Below, piece by piece: positions 36,395 through 46,403 of a stretch of 64,000 bases of DNA. The notes below the pieces were generated by a model. That model searched no databases. It had not been told where the DNA came from and saw only the letters and a list, made by a program, of their open reading frames with translations. Origin of the DNA: Rhodospirillaceae bacterium (GTDB taxonomy: Bacteria; Pseudomonadota; Alphaproteobacteria; Kiloniellales; DSM-21159); contig CP030885.1 in NCBI GenBank assembly GCA_006969625.1, positions 2,057,430-2,121,429 of the forward strand. The letters are read 5' to 3'. The translations under genes were made by a program, and so were the position numbers. Within the stretch, counting starts at the first letter, position 1. Each line of letters starts with the position of its first letter.

Positions 36395-37804
36395 TCAGGC
36401 GGAGTAGTACATCGAAAACTCGACCGGGTGCGGCGTGTGTTCGAAGGTGTAGACTTCCTCCCACTTCAGCTCGAGGTAGCCCTCGAGCTGGTCCTTGTCG
36501 AAGACGTCGCCCTCGCACAGGAAGTCCATGTCGTCGGCCAGGGCGTTCAGCGCCTCGCGCAGAGAGCCGCAGACCGTCGGGATGTCCTTCAGCTCCTCGG
36601 GTGGCAGATCGTAGAGGTTCTTGTCCATGGCATCGCCCGGGTGGAGCTTGTTCTTGATGCCGTCCAGGCCGGCCATCAGCATTGCCGAGAACGCCAGGTA
36701 GGGGTTGGACAGGGCGTCCGGGAAGCGCACCTCGACACGCTTGGCCTTTTCCGCTGCGCCGAAGGGGATGCGGCAGGAGGCCGAGCGGTTGCGCGAGGAG
36801 TAGGCCAGCAGCACCGGCGCCTCGAAGCCCGGGATCAGACGCTTGTAGCTGTTGGTCGTCGAGTTGGTGAAGGCGTTGATCGCGCGGGCGTGCTTGATGA
36901 TGCCGCCGATATAGTAGAGCGCGGTCTCCGACAGGCCCGCGTAGCCGTCGCCGGCGAACAACGGGCTGCCGTCCTTCCAGATCGACTGGTGGACGTGCAT
37001 GCCGGAGCCGTTGTCGCCCATGACCGGCTTGGGCATGAAGGTCGCCGACTTGCCGTAGGTGTGGGCCACCATGTGCACGACGTACTTGTAGATCTGCATG
37101 CAGTCGGCCTGGCGCAGCAGCGTGTTGAACTTGATGCCCAGTTCGTGCTGCGAGGGTGCCACCTCGTGGTGGTGCTTTTCGACCTCGAGGCCCATCTCCT
37201 TCATCACCGAGACCATCTCGGCGCGCAGGTCGGTGCCGCTGTCGACCGGCGGCACCGGGAAGTAGCCGCCCTTGATGCCCGGCCGGTGGCCGAGGTTGCC
37301 CTCTTCCAGCTCCTCGCCGGACATGTAGGGACCTTCCTCGCTCTCGAAGCGGAAGAAGGTGTGGTTCATCTGCACGCCGAAGCGGACGTCGTCGAAGACG
37401 AAGAATTCCGCCTCCGGACCGAAGAAGGCGGTGTCGCCGATGCCGCTGGACTGCATGTAGGCCAGTGCCTTGCGCGCCGTCGACCGCGGGTCGCGGTTGT
37501 AGGGCTGCCCCGTCGTCGGATCGGTGACGTCGCAGAAGAGGATGAGCTGCGGCTGCGCGGTGAAGGGGTCCATGACCGCGCTCGCGAGATCCGGCTTCAG
37601 GTTCATGTCGGACTCGTTGATCTCCTTCCATCCGGCGATGGAGGAGCCGTCGAACATGATGCCGTCGGTCAGCATGTCCTCGTCGACGGTATCGATGTGC
37701 TGCGCGACGTGCTGCCACTTTCCGCGCGGATCGGTGAAGCGGAAATCGACGTACTGGACGTCCTTTTCCTTCAACATCTTCATAACGTTTTCGACGTCGG
37801 ACAT
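36395..37804 (-). CDS. glnA: Glutamine synthetase type I
   Basis: 469-aa ATP-dependent ligase that assimilates ammonium into glutamine. Visible are [22 protein letters not shown], the metal residues in [31 protein letters not shown], and the adenylylation loop [10 protein letters not shown] with Tyr398, so control by GlnE is expected. Length is that of GS-I. It is 185 bp downstream of glnB in the same direction; the pair is the standard alphaproteobacterial operon. The ATG has GGAGAG upstream. Confidence 0.97.
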   Translation of the reverse strand: MSDVENVMKMLKEKDVQYVDFRFTDPRGKWQHVAQHIDTVDEDMLTDGIMFDGSSIAGWKEINESDMNLKPDLASAVMDPFTAQPQLILFCDVTDPTTGQPYNRDPRSTARKALAYMQSSGIGDTAFFGPEAEFFVFDDVRFGVQMNHTFFRFESEEGPYMSGEELEEGNLGHRPGIKGGYFPVPPVDSGTDLRAEMVSVMKEMGLEVEKHHHEVAPSQHELGIKFNTLLRQADCMQIYKYVVHMVAHTYGKSATFMPKPVMGDNGSGMHVHQSIWKDGSPLFAGDGYAGLSETALYYIGGIIKHARAINAFTNSTTNSYKRLIPGFEAPVLLAYSSRNRSASCRIPFGAAEKAKRVEVRFPDALSNPYLAFSAMLMAGLDGIKNKLHPGDAMDKNLYDLPPEELKDIPTVCGSLREALNALADDMDFLCEGDVFDKDQLEGYLELKWEEVYTFEHTPHPVEFSMYYSA

Positions 37805-37989
37805 TGCTCTCCAGCCTTTCCCTAGTTGTCCTTGAACTGACTTGATTGTCCTGCGCGCGGGAGCGACAGGCACCTGCTGTTTCGCGGGGGCGCGGCGCGG
37901 CGGCCGTTTCGGGTTCCGGGGCGGGCCCGGCGCCCCCTTGGCCAAGCCCGCGCCCGCGAGACGGCTCCAGGCGTCCCGCCTGCCGGGCG

Positions 37990-39797
<1,808 letters not shown>

Positions 39798-39921
39798 TCG
39801 TGCGTCTCCTGTGCCGGCGCGCCGATCGGCGCGCCCAGCAAGGTGCGTTTCCGCGCGACCCTAGGCCGCCGGACGAAGCACGTCCAGCACCTGACCCGCG
39901 CGCATCGTTCTGCCCGCGCGC

Positions 39922-39950
39922 TTGACGCACCGGGGTCGCGCCGCTTATCT
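39922..39950 (+). promoter_or_regulatory. Candidate promoter of tRNA-His
   Basis: TTGACG at 39922-39927 and TTATCT at 39945-39950 are 17 bp apart, about 64 bp before the tRNA gene. Confidence 0.5.
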
Positions 39951-40013
39951 ACGCCGCTCTGTGGCTGGCGGCTCCGCGAGACAGTCCGATGCCGCAGCGG
40001 CCGTTCTTCCTGT

Positions 40014-40091
40014 GGTGGCTGTAGCTCAGTTGGTTAGAGCGCCTGGTTGTGGTCCAGGAGGTCGCCGGTTCAAATCCGGTCAGCCACCCCA
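40014..40091 (+). tRNA. tRNA-His (GTG)
   Basis: Acceptor GTGGCTG/CAGCCAC preceded by the extra G at 40014 that pairs with the C discriminator, a hallmark of tRNA-His. Anticodon stem CCTGG/CCAGG holds loop TTGTGGT (anticodon GTG at 40049-40051), and the 3' CCA is encoded. The IS element starts only 20 bp downstream. Confidence 0.96.
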
Positions 40092-40111
40092 GCCCCTCTC
40101 TGTCCAGCCCG

Positions 40112-40150
40112 GAGACATGGGTAACGGATCGTTCCTAAGACATGGGTGAC
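40112..40150. repeat. Left terminal inverted repeat of the IS
   Basis: Carries ACATGGGTAAC at 40115-40125 and ACATGGGTGAC at 40140-40150, a 25-bp spaced duplicated motif that pairs with the two copies at the right end. Confidence 0.7.
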
Positions 40151-41319
40151 ACCCTCGTGCCGAATGGGGTGTCGATGGTTTGTAGGGTCCTCTGTTCGAG
40201 GTCGATGTAGCCCAGGTCGTAGTGCAGGAAGGAGACGAGCCAGATTCCCTCGTCGACTTCCTTGAGTCCCAGCCGCTGCCCGGCGAGCACGGTCGAGACG
40301 TTGATCTTCTTGCGGTGCATGCAGATGCGCCCGCAGGCGGTGACTAGGACGTCACGGTCGTGGAAGGGATAGACGATCTCGTCCAATCCGCGATAGAGCC
40401 TTGTGGAGGGGCGGTAGAGCTCTGCCGGCGTGCGCATGCCGAGCGCTTCGTGCGGCCGTTGGGCATTGAATTCGCGGACGAAATCGTCGAAGCGTGCCTG
40501 CTGCTGCAGGACATTGTGGCGTGCCGGCTTGGTGGTTTCCGTCTTGAGCGTGAGATGCATGCGCTCGTGGCGTCCGTTGCGCTGGGGCTTGCCGGGCGGG
40601 ATGCGTTCGATCGCGATGCCCAGCCTGAGCCACCAGACCGACAGGCGCGAGAGATTGTAGAGCCCGTTGGGGCTGGCGAAGGGCAGGCCGTTGTCGCTGC
40701 GGATCGCCTGGGGCAGGCCGTGCGCGGAGAACAGGCGCTCGAAGGCCGCGAAGGCACCGGGCTCCTTGGTGCTCTCGAGGGCATCGCAGGCGAGGATGTA
40801 GCGCGAGGCCTGGTCGGTCACCGTCAAAGGGTAACAGTAGCGGCCGTTGCCGAGCTTGAACTCGCCCTTGAAATCGACGCACCACAGATCGTTGGGCGCG
40901 TGCGCGGCCGACAGCGGCGTTCCTTTGGCCGCGTTGCGGCGTTTGCGCGCGCGCTGGACCAGGCCGTGACGGTCGAGCACGGCGTGCACCGTGCTCTGCG
41001 CCGGGATCCGCACGTCGCCGGCCAGGCGCCGGATCAGCAACTCGCGGATCTTGCGCGCGCCCCAATGCGGTTTATCGCGCTTGGTCGAAACGATCAGCGC
41101 CTCGACCGGCGCCGGTAGCTGGTTGGCGTAGCGCACCGGCCGCCGTGACCGGTCGCACAGGGCGTAGGCCCCCTCCTCGCGGTAGCGCGCATAGATCTTG
41201 TAGCCGGTCTTGCGGGAAATCCCGAACTCCCGACAGACGTCGCTCATCCGCTCGCCGTCGAGCAGGCGGGCAACGAAACGCAGACGCTCGTCCATAACCG
41301 AACTCTCTCTCCATGGCAT
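40135..41319 (-). CDS. IS481-family transposase
   Basis: 394-aa DDE integrase-core protein. The N-terminal helix-turn-helix (MPWRESSVMDERLRFVARLL, then SDVCREFGISRKTGYKIYARY) precedes the rve core: DLWCVDFKGEF, LTVTDQASRYILA, RSDNGLPF and PQRNGRHERMHLTLK, with the Asp-Asp-Glu residues in the expected order. The C-terminus reads LYHYDLGYI-like segments. The start ATG at 41319 gives the typical MPWRESSVMD beginning. No frameshift is seen, so it is probably functional. Confidence 0.9.
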   Translation of the reverse strand: MPWRESSVMDERLRFVARLLDGERMSDVCREFGISRKTGYKIYARYREEGAYALCDRSRRPVRYANQLPAPVEALIVSTKRDKPHWGARKIRELLIRRLAGDVRIPAQSTVHAVLDRHGLVQRARKRRNAAKGTPLSAAHAPNDLWCVDFKGEFKLGNGRYCYPLTVTDQASRYILACDALESTKEPGAFAAFERLFSAHGLPQAIRSDNGLPFASPNGLYNLSRLSVWWLRLGIAIERIPPGKPQRNGRHERMHLTLKTETTKPARHNVLQQQARFDDFVREFNAQRPHEALGMRTPAELYRPSTRLYRGLDEIVYPFHDRDVLVTACGRICMHRKKINVSTVLAGQRLGLKEVDEGIWLVSFLHYDLGYIDLEQRTLQTIDTPFGTRVSPMS

Positions 41320-41346
41320 CGACACCCCCCGCGCAAAGCGGAAAGT

Positions 41347-41385
41347 GTTACCCATGTGTCCGGTACGTTCCGTCACCTATGTCTC
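41347..41385. repeat. Right terminal inverted repeat of the IS
   Basis: Contains GTTACCCATGT at 41347-41357 and GTCACCTATGT at 41372-41382, with the same 25-bp spacing as at the left end, inverted. Confidence 0.7.
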
Positions 41386-41414
41386 GGGTTGGGCACTCCC
41401 GAGCCGAGATCCGA

Positions 41415-41777
41415 TCAGCCGCCGCGGCGTGTCAGCAGGCCCAGCGCAACGCCCGCCACGGCACCGAGCGTAGCCGCAGCCAAAGGATCGCACGTGGCCT
41501 CCCTGGTTGCAGGCTGAAGCCTCGGCTTGCCGGAGCTGGTCTGACTCGCAGCCAGCCAGGCTAGGCCGGCCGCCACGGTCAGAACGGGCAAGGGGTGGGC
41601 GGCGGCCTGCCGCCACACGGCCTGCGCTGCATCCTCGAGCAGGCCGAAGGAGAGCTCGCGGCCTTCATAGTACGCCCGCTGCTCGAGCGCCTGCAGGGTG
41701 CTATCGATCCGTCGTCTGGTTTCCCGTGCCGAGCGCTCCAGCTCCGGCAGGCTGTCGCCTTTGTCTGCATCGCTCAT
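41415..41777 (-). CDS. DUF3618-like membrane protein
   Basis: 120-aa protein with an acidic N-terminus including RSARETRRRIDSTLQALEQRA, similar to the short DUF3618 motif, and two hydrophobic segments (about 66-81 and 98-116). It may tether to the cell envelope. Its ATG overlaps the stop of the holin-like gene (ATGA), so the pair is coupled. Such proteins commonly accompany envelope-stress or biofilm genes, but its role is unknown. Confidence 0.7.
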   Translation of the reverse strand: MSDADKGDSLPELERSARETRRRIDSTLQALEQRAYYEGRELSFGLLEDAAQAVWRQAAAHPLPVLTVAAGLAWLAASQTSSGKPRLQPATREATCDPLAAATLGAVAGVALGLLTRRGG

Positions 41778-42187
41778 GGCGTGTGCTCGCGTACCACAGC
41801 GGCATCCTCGCGCAACTGGTGGACGGTCCGCCGCGGTCCGCGAGCGGCCGCGCGTAGGTGGCGGCGTCCGGCCAGGAGCAGGGCGAGGCCGAGCAGCAGC
41901 GCGAGGCCGCCGATCCCCAGAGCCGCGCCGAGCGGGCCAAGCCAGGTCTCGGCCAGCGCTGCCAGGGCCTGCAGGAGCAGAGTCAGACCGGCCACCGCAA
42001 GGACTGCGCCGCAAAGCAGCCAGACGACGGCCGCGCTCGCCTGGTCGAGCAGGTCCGCGGCCTCCGCACGGAACAGCCGGGCTTCCTGGCGGAGCAGCTG
42101 CGGGATGTCGCGCAGGAGGTCGCCCAGCAGGGCAGGCAGAGGGCGCGCCCGGTGGGTGTCTTCGGAGACGGAATCTTCGTTCGGCAT
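41774..42187 (-). CDS. Phage holin/ DUF1469-like membrane protein
   Basis: 137-aa protein with a polar N-terminus (ALLGDLLRDIPQLLRQEARLFRAEAADLLDQA in parts) and two long hydrophobic helices (about 53-75 and 84-108) ending in a basic tail. This is the layout of the DUF1469 / Act-holin-like (YqjE-type) family. Its stop overlaps the DUF3618-like start by four bases. YqjE-YqjD-type modules are membrane stress proteins; no phage genes are present. Confidence 0.75.
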   Translation of the reverse strand: MPNEDSVSEDTHRARPLPALLGDLLRDIPQLLRQEARLFRAEAADLLDQASAAVVWLLCGAVLAVAGLTLLLQALAALAETWLGPLGAALGIGGLALLLGLALLLAGRRHLRAAARGPRRTVHQLREDAAVVREHTP

Positions 42188-42357
42188 CGGATTACGGGTC
42201 GGTAGAGAGGGATCGTCGAAGCCTCCACACTTGAATGACCGCGCGGCGATTTCGTTCCCTCCCCGGTTCGCTCGGTCGCGTTCCGCGGTTGCTTGCTGCG
42301 GCGCGGCCGGCGCGGCTAGGCTGTCCGCATGGAGCATGACTGGAGCGCAGGAAGGCA

Positions 42358-43557
42358 GTGACAGTCGCAAAGGACGCCGCGGTCGTCTTCGGACGGCACC
42401 GCCTGCTGCCGCGCCTCGTCATGGGCCTCTTGGCGGCGTTCTTTCTGGCAGCCGTCCCGGCAGTCGCGCAGATGCCGTCCGACGGCGAGGCAGTCGAGTT
42501 CCAGGAAGGGCTCGCGGCTTACGAGGCGGGGGATGCGGAGCGGGCCTTCGAGGTCTGGTCGGGCGCTGCCGCCGAGGGTGACGGTCTGGCGCAATACGGT
42601 CTCGGCAAGCTCTACGAGACTGGTCTGAGCGGCTTCCCGTCCGATCTGAGTCTGGCCGTGGAGTGGTACCAGAAGTCGGCCGATCAGGGCGTGCCCGCCG
42701 CCCTCAACAATCTCGCTCGCCTGTTCGCCGACGGCCGCGGCGTCGAGCGCGATACCGAGCGTGCCGTACTGTTGTGGGCGCAAGCCGCCCAACTCGGTCA
42801 CCCGCATGCCCAGTACAATCTGGGCGTGGCGCTGTTCCGCGGCGAGTGGATCGAGCGGGACCAGGCGGCTGCCGTCGACTGGTTCCTGCAATCGGCCGCC
42901 GGCGGCCTTCCCGAGGCGCAGTTCGCGGCCGGCCAGGTCTACGAGCGCGGCATTCACCGCGACGCGGACCGGCAGCGCGCCTTGCAGTGGTATCGCCAGG
43001 CCGCCGAGCAGGGACATCTTGCAGCAGCGGAGAGTGTGCAGCGTTTGGAGAACGCCGGGGCGCCACCGACGGCGTCAGAGAGCCTCGCCGCATCGTCGCA
43101 ACCCGCGGCAAGGCCGGTGCCGACGCCACCCGAGGCGGCGCTGCCGCCACTTCCGCCACGTCGTCCCGAGTTGGCGACGCGCGGCCCGCTCGACGCCCGG
43201 AGCGCCGCGGCGCCTCTGCCCGCCGGCCCGCCGGAGGCACTGGAGGCGGTCGAGCCCGAAGCGGCTCCGGCTACGCCGCAGGTTGCCGGACCTGCCGGAG
43301 TGCCGACTGTCGGCCCGCCGGGCGCTTGGCGCGTCTGGCTGGGTTCGGCCAGCTCGCCGGCCGAAGCGGGCGCCCTCGCGCGCAAGCTTACGGCAGACAG
43401 CCCCGCACTCGGCGAGGACGAGATCGAACTGGTGCCGAGCGACGGCGGCTTGCGCCTCTTGACCGGCCGCTTCGATGCCCGCGCCCAGGCCGTCGCGCTC
43501 TGTACCCGGCTGCGCAGCACCGCGCCCGCGGCCTTCTGCATTCCCGTCGAACAATAA
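42358..43557 (+). CDS. Sel1-repeat protein with C-terminal SPOR-like domain
   Basis: 399-aa exported protein with a signal peptide (hydrophobic about 22-36, cleavage after AVAQ), four or so Sel1 repeats (about 45-235, for example AQYGLGKLYETGL and AAALNNLARLFADG-type PAALNNLARLFADGRGVERD), a Pro/Ala-rich linker (about 245-320), and a terminal domain WRVWLGSASSPAEAGALARK to AFCIPVEQ that matches the SPOR peptidoglycan-binding pattern. The GTG start has AGGAAGG upstream. It is followed by the aldolase gene. Confidence 0.8.
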   Translation: MTVAKDAAVVFGRHRLLPRLVMGLLAAFFLAAVPAVAQMPSDGEAVEFQEGLAAYEAGDAERAFEVWSGAAAEGDGLAQYGLGKLYETGLSGFPSDLSLAVEWYQKSADQGVPAALNNLARLFADGRGVERDTERAVLLWAQAAQLGHPHAQYNLGVALFRGEWIERDQAAAVDWFLQSAAGGLPEAQFAAGQVYERGIHRDADRQRALQWYRQAAEQGHLAAAESVQRLENAGAPPTASESLAASSQPAARPVPTPPEAALPPLPPRRPELATRGPLDARSAAAPLPAGPPEALEAVEPEAAPATPQVAGPAGVPTVGPPGAWRVWLGSASSPAEAGALARKLTADSPALGEDEIELVPSDGGLRLLTGRFDARAQAVALCTRLRSTAPAAFCIPVEQ

Positions 43558-43567
43558 GGATCAGACG

Positions 43568-44362
43568 ATGTCCAGTCCCGGCACGGCGCCGATCTACGGC
43601 CGCCTGAAGCAGCGGCTGCAGGCAGGCGAGGCCTGCTTCGGTTTCTGGTGTCACCTGTTTTCCGGCATCGCCAGCGAACTGCTGGCCGAGGTCGGCTTCG
43701 ATTGCGCGCTGATCGACCTGGAGCATGGGGCCGGCTCCTATCTCGACGCGATCGCCCAGATGCAGGCCATCAAGGGGGCCGGCTGCACGCCGCTGATCCG
43801 CGTGCCCTCCAACGAGCCCGTCGCGGTCAAGCGGGCGCTCGACGCCGGTGCCGCCGGGATCATGATTCCGGCCGTCTCGACCCGGGCCGAGGCGGAGGCC
43901 GCGGTCGCCGCCTGTCGCTATCCGCCGCAGGGGATCCGTGGCGCCGCACCGGGCATCATCCGCGCCACCGAGTTCGGACTGCGGGCGGCGGACTACGTCG
44001 AGCGGATCAACGAGGACCTGCTCGTCATCCTGCAGATCGAGACGGTGCGCGGGGTCGAGAACATCGACGCCATCGCGTCGGTCGCGGGCGTCGACGTGCT
44101 CTTCGTCGGGCCGATGGACCTTTCGGCCGATGCCGGGCACTTCGGGAAGACGGACCATCCCGAGGTGCAGGCGCTGATCGAGCGTATCGAGGCGGCCGGT
44201 GCCCGGCATGGGCGTGCGCTGGGCTCGATCATTGTGCCCGGCCGCTCGGCCGAGGCGCTACTGGCCAAGGGTCACCGCCTGATCCTCGGGCACAGCGACC
44301 TCGACTTTCTGCGCGACGGCGCGACCGCGGCGCTGCGTCACCTGCGCGGCCTTGCCGGTTGA
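43568..44362 (+). CDS. HpcH/HpaI aldolase family protein
   Basis: 264-aa class II aldolase-like TIM barrel. Visible are FDCALIDLEHGAG, TPLIRVPSNEPVAVKRALDAGAAGIMIPAVST in parts, QIETVRGVENIDAIA (metal-binding Glu), and DVLFVGPMDLSADAG (metal-binding Asp). The family covers 2-oxo-3-deoxy-acid aldolases and the RhmA and GarL types, and the substrate is open. An AAGGATCAGACG site precedes the ATG. It follows the Sel1 gene by 10 bp, so they may be co-transcribed. Confidence 0.85.
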   Translation: MSSPGTAPIYGRLKQRLQAGEACFGFWCHLFSGIASELLAEVGFDCALIDLEHGAGSYLDAIAQMQAIKGAGCTPLIRVPSNEPVAVKRALDAGAAGIMIPAVSTRAEAEAAVAACRYPPQGIRGAAPGIIRATEFGLRAADYVERINEDLLVILQIETVRGVENIDAIASVAGVDVLFVGPMDLSADAGHFGKTDHPEVQALIERIEAAGARHGRALGSIIVPGRSAEALLAKGHRLILGHSDLDFLRDGATAALRHLRGLAG

Positions 44363-44383
44363 GCCGCGGTCTGCGGAACGCGA

Positions 44384-44413
44384 AGCGGGCGGCGCCTCCT
44401 GGCACCGCCCGCT
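44384..44413. terminator. Bidirectional hairpin between the aldolase and sorB
   Basis: Arms AGCGGGCGG and CCGCCCGCT (9 bp) with a 12-nt loop. The genes on both sides end here convergently, which is where a shared terminator is expected. Confidence 0.55.
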
Positions 44414-44438
44414 CGCTCGTGTGCGTCACCGCAGCGGC

Positions 44439-44792
44439 TCAGCCGGAGCGGTCTTCGTTGTAGTGCTCCGCGAGGTAGTCGAGGATCTCGCTACGCGTGG
44501 CCTGATCCAACTCGGCCATGCCCTGTTCCTCGACCATCCAGTCCAGCACCGTGTCCCAGCGCTCGCGCGACAGGCCCTGCTGGACGACGATCTGCATCGA
44601 GTGACAGGCACTGCACATGTAGAACACCGTGTCGCGGCCGGGCCCCTCGGGCATGTCCTCCGGCGCCTGGATGAGCGCCACCTGATCGTGCCCGGCCTGA
44701 TCCTGTGCCAACGTGCGCGAGCCGGCGTCCAGAAGGACGCCGACCCCAACCACGGCCGCCAAGGCGGCCGGCAAACCGAACATACGCGACAT
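44439..44792 (-). CDS. sorB: Cytochrome c subunit of sulfite dehydrogenase
   Basis: 117-aa periplasmic monoheme c-type cytochrome. A signal peptide (hydrophobic about 6-24) is followed by a CSACH heme motif (60-64). The C-terminal QQGLSRERWDTVLDWMVEEQGM and ILDYLAEHY segment is typical of sulfite-dehydrogenase cytochromes (SorB). It lies 19 bp downstream of the molybdenum subunit gene, so the pair would pass electrons from sulfite to the cytochrome pool. Confidence 0.82.
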   Translation of the reverse strand: MSRMFGLPAALAAVVGVGVLLDAGSRTLAQDQAGHDQVALIQAPEDMPEGPGRDTVFYMCSACHSMQIVVQQGLSRERWDTVLDWMVEEQGMAELDQATRSEILDYLAEHYNEDRSG

Positions 44793-44811
44793 CTCGCTCC
44801 TCAAGTTGGCG

Positions 44812-46131
44812 TCAGCTCGGCACCCGCACCGACACGCGGTGCATCGAGTTGTTGCCGTAGCCGCGCGGGTTCCAGGCGATGGCGAAGGGCTGGGCGACGC
44901 CGGCTTCGTCCGTCGCCCGGGCCCAGATCTCGTAGTAGCCCTTGGACGGGAAGCGCAGCACCTGCCGCCAGTTCTGCCAGGCGTACTTGTTGGCCGGCGG
45001 ATCCAGGTCGGCGGCAATCCAGGTGGCGCCGAAGTCCATCGAGATGTCGACCCGTGCGACCTGACGCTCGCCGGCCCAGGCGTGACCGCGCACCTCGACC
45101 GAGCGGTTGTCCATCGGCAGCGTCCCCTCGGTGCGCGGTGAGGTGATGATCGACTTGACCGGCATCGATTCCATGATCCGCATGTCGGCCTCGTCGACCT
45201 CTTCGCCCGGCGACACCGGGAAGGCCGGCATGCGGTAGCTCCGGCCGCCCATCTTCGGGCCGTCGTGGACGTCGGCGCGGACCTGGATGCGGTTCAGCCA
45301 CTTCTGGGAGGCCGAGCCGGGCCAGCCGGAGCAGACCGTGCGTGCCGGGAAGCCGTGCAGGGCCGGCACCGGCTCGCCGTTCATCTCGAAGGCGATCAGG
45401 CTGTGCGGTTCCATCGCCTTCCACAACGGCACGCCGCGCGAGATCGGCAGCTTGTTCGGATCGCCCGAAAGGTGCGGGTCGAGACCGAAGTGGCCGGTGT
45501 AGATCGCCGAGTCCTTGACCCCGGCGGCGCGCAGGACGTCGCGGTAGCGCACGCCGGTCCACACCGCGTTGCCGATGGCGCCGACCGTCCACTGATTGCC
45601 GCGGGCCGGCGGGTTGAAGGCGCTGCGGCCGTTGCCGCCGCACTCGAGCTGAAGCTGGTAGCTGACGACCTCGAAGTCGTTGCGCAGGTCGTCGAGAGTC
45701 AACTCGAGCGGGGTATCGACCTCGCCGTCCACCGTCAGCTTCCAGGCGCTGGCGTCGCCGTCGATGGCGTACTGTGGCACCGCGCCGTTGTTGCGGATGA
45801 AGAAGCGGTCGTTCGGCGTGATCGGGTCGTCCAGCAGATGCGCCGGCGTCTCGGCGTTGACCGGCCGGTCGTTCAGCAGCGTCAGTCCGTCCTTGGTCTC
45901 GAACAGGACCAGCTCGTCGCTTTGCGCGAGGGCCTCGGGAATGAGGCCAGCGGGCATGTTGCGGTGGAAGGGAATCGCCGTTCCGAGCACGGCGCCCATG
46001 GTGGCAAGACCGGCGCCCTTCAGGAATCCGCGGCGGTCGCTGTGGACGACGCGGCCGAAGGCGAGCGCGTCGGCGCGTTCGGGATCCTGCTGATACAGCT
46101 CGAAGAGCCCGCGTTCTTTCTTGGATGTCAT
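44812..46131 (-). CDS. sorA: Molybdenum sulfite dehydrogenase catalytic subunit
   Basis: 439-aa periplasmic oxidoreductase. The twin-arginine signal SDRRGFLKG lies at 31-39. Cys164 in QLECGGNGRS is the molybdenum ligand position of the sulfite oxidase family. GNAVWTGVRYRDVLRAAGV, EMNGEPVPALHGFP, and TVCSGWPGSASQKW match SorA/SoxC-type enzymes, and the dimerisation domain has VEVRGHAWAG, ISMDFGATW and the WNPRGYGNN end. The start ATG at 46131 is chosen as the upstream extension is not protein-like. An AT-rich region, likely a promoter, lies upstream. Confidence 0.85.
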   Translation of the reverse strand: MTSKKERGLFELYQQDPERADALAFGRVVHSDRRGFLKGAGLATMGAVLGTAIPFHRNMPAGLIPEALAQSDELVLFETKDGLTLLNDRPVNAETPAHLLDDPITPNDRFFIRNNGAVPQYAIDGDASAWKLTVDGEVDTPLELTLDDLRNDFEVVSYQLQLECGGNGRSAFNPPARGNQWTVGAIGNAVWTGVRYRDVLRAAGVKDSAIYTGHFGLDPHLSGDPNKLPISRGVPLWKAMEPHSLIAFEMNGEPVPALHGFPARTVCSGWPGSASQKWLNRIQVRADVHDGPKMGGRSYRMPAFPVSPGEEVDEADMRIMESMPVKSIITSPRTEGTLPMDNRSVEVRGHAWAGERQVARVDISMDFGATWIAADLDPPANKYAWQNWRQVLRFPSKGYYEIWARATDEAGVAQPFAIAWNPRGYGNNSMHRVSVRVPS

Positions 46132-46403
46132 GGCCAGTGTGTCTCCTCCCGGATATGCAGCCCTTTGGGTTGCCGTTCGTATGATCATATTTTAATCCTC
46201 GAATGCGACTGGTTTGCAAGTCGAATCGCAATTCAAGGTCTTGTTTTCTCGTCGTTATATCTCGGCAGAAATATCGCGCTGGAACCTTGGACGAAGAGCT
46301 CGGCGTACCGTCGCACGAGCATTTACCGGGGCCGGCCGACGCCGCATGCTGCGGGCGTCCGTGGTCGCGCGGGCGATACACGGTGAGGTCTGAGGGGGGT
46401 GAG

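Larger units (their letters stand above)
40112..41385 (-). mobile_element. IS481-type insertion sequence
   Basis: About 1.27 kb, bounded by imperfect inverted ends: left GAGACATGGGTAACGGATCG, right (reverse complement) GAGACATAGGTGACGGAACG. The terminal repeat contains two copies of ACATGGGT-AC-type motifs about 25 bp apart. One long transposase gene fills it on the minus strand, with its stop inside the left repeat. No clear target duplication is seen. The element sits 20 bp after tRNA-His. Confidence 0.8.

Noticed and set aside
36254..37825. Plus-strand open frame over glnA
   Set aside because: Antisense to glutamine synthetase with no family resemblance.
41774..42187. Prophage holin
   Set aside because: No other phage genes nearby; the family is also common in bacterial membrane-stress loci.
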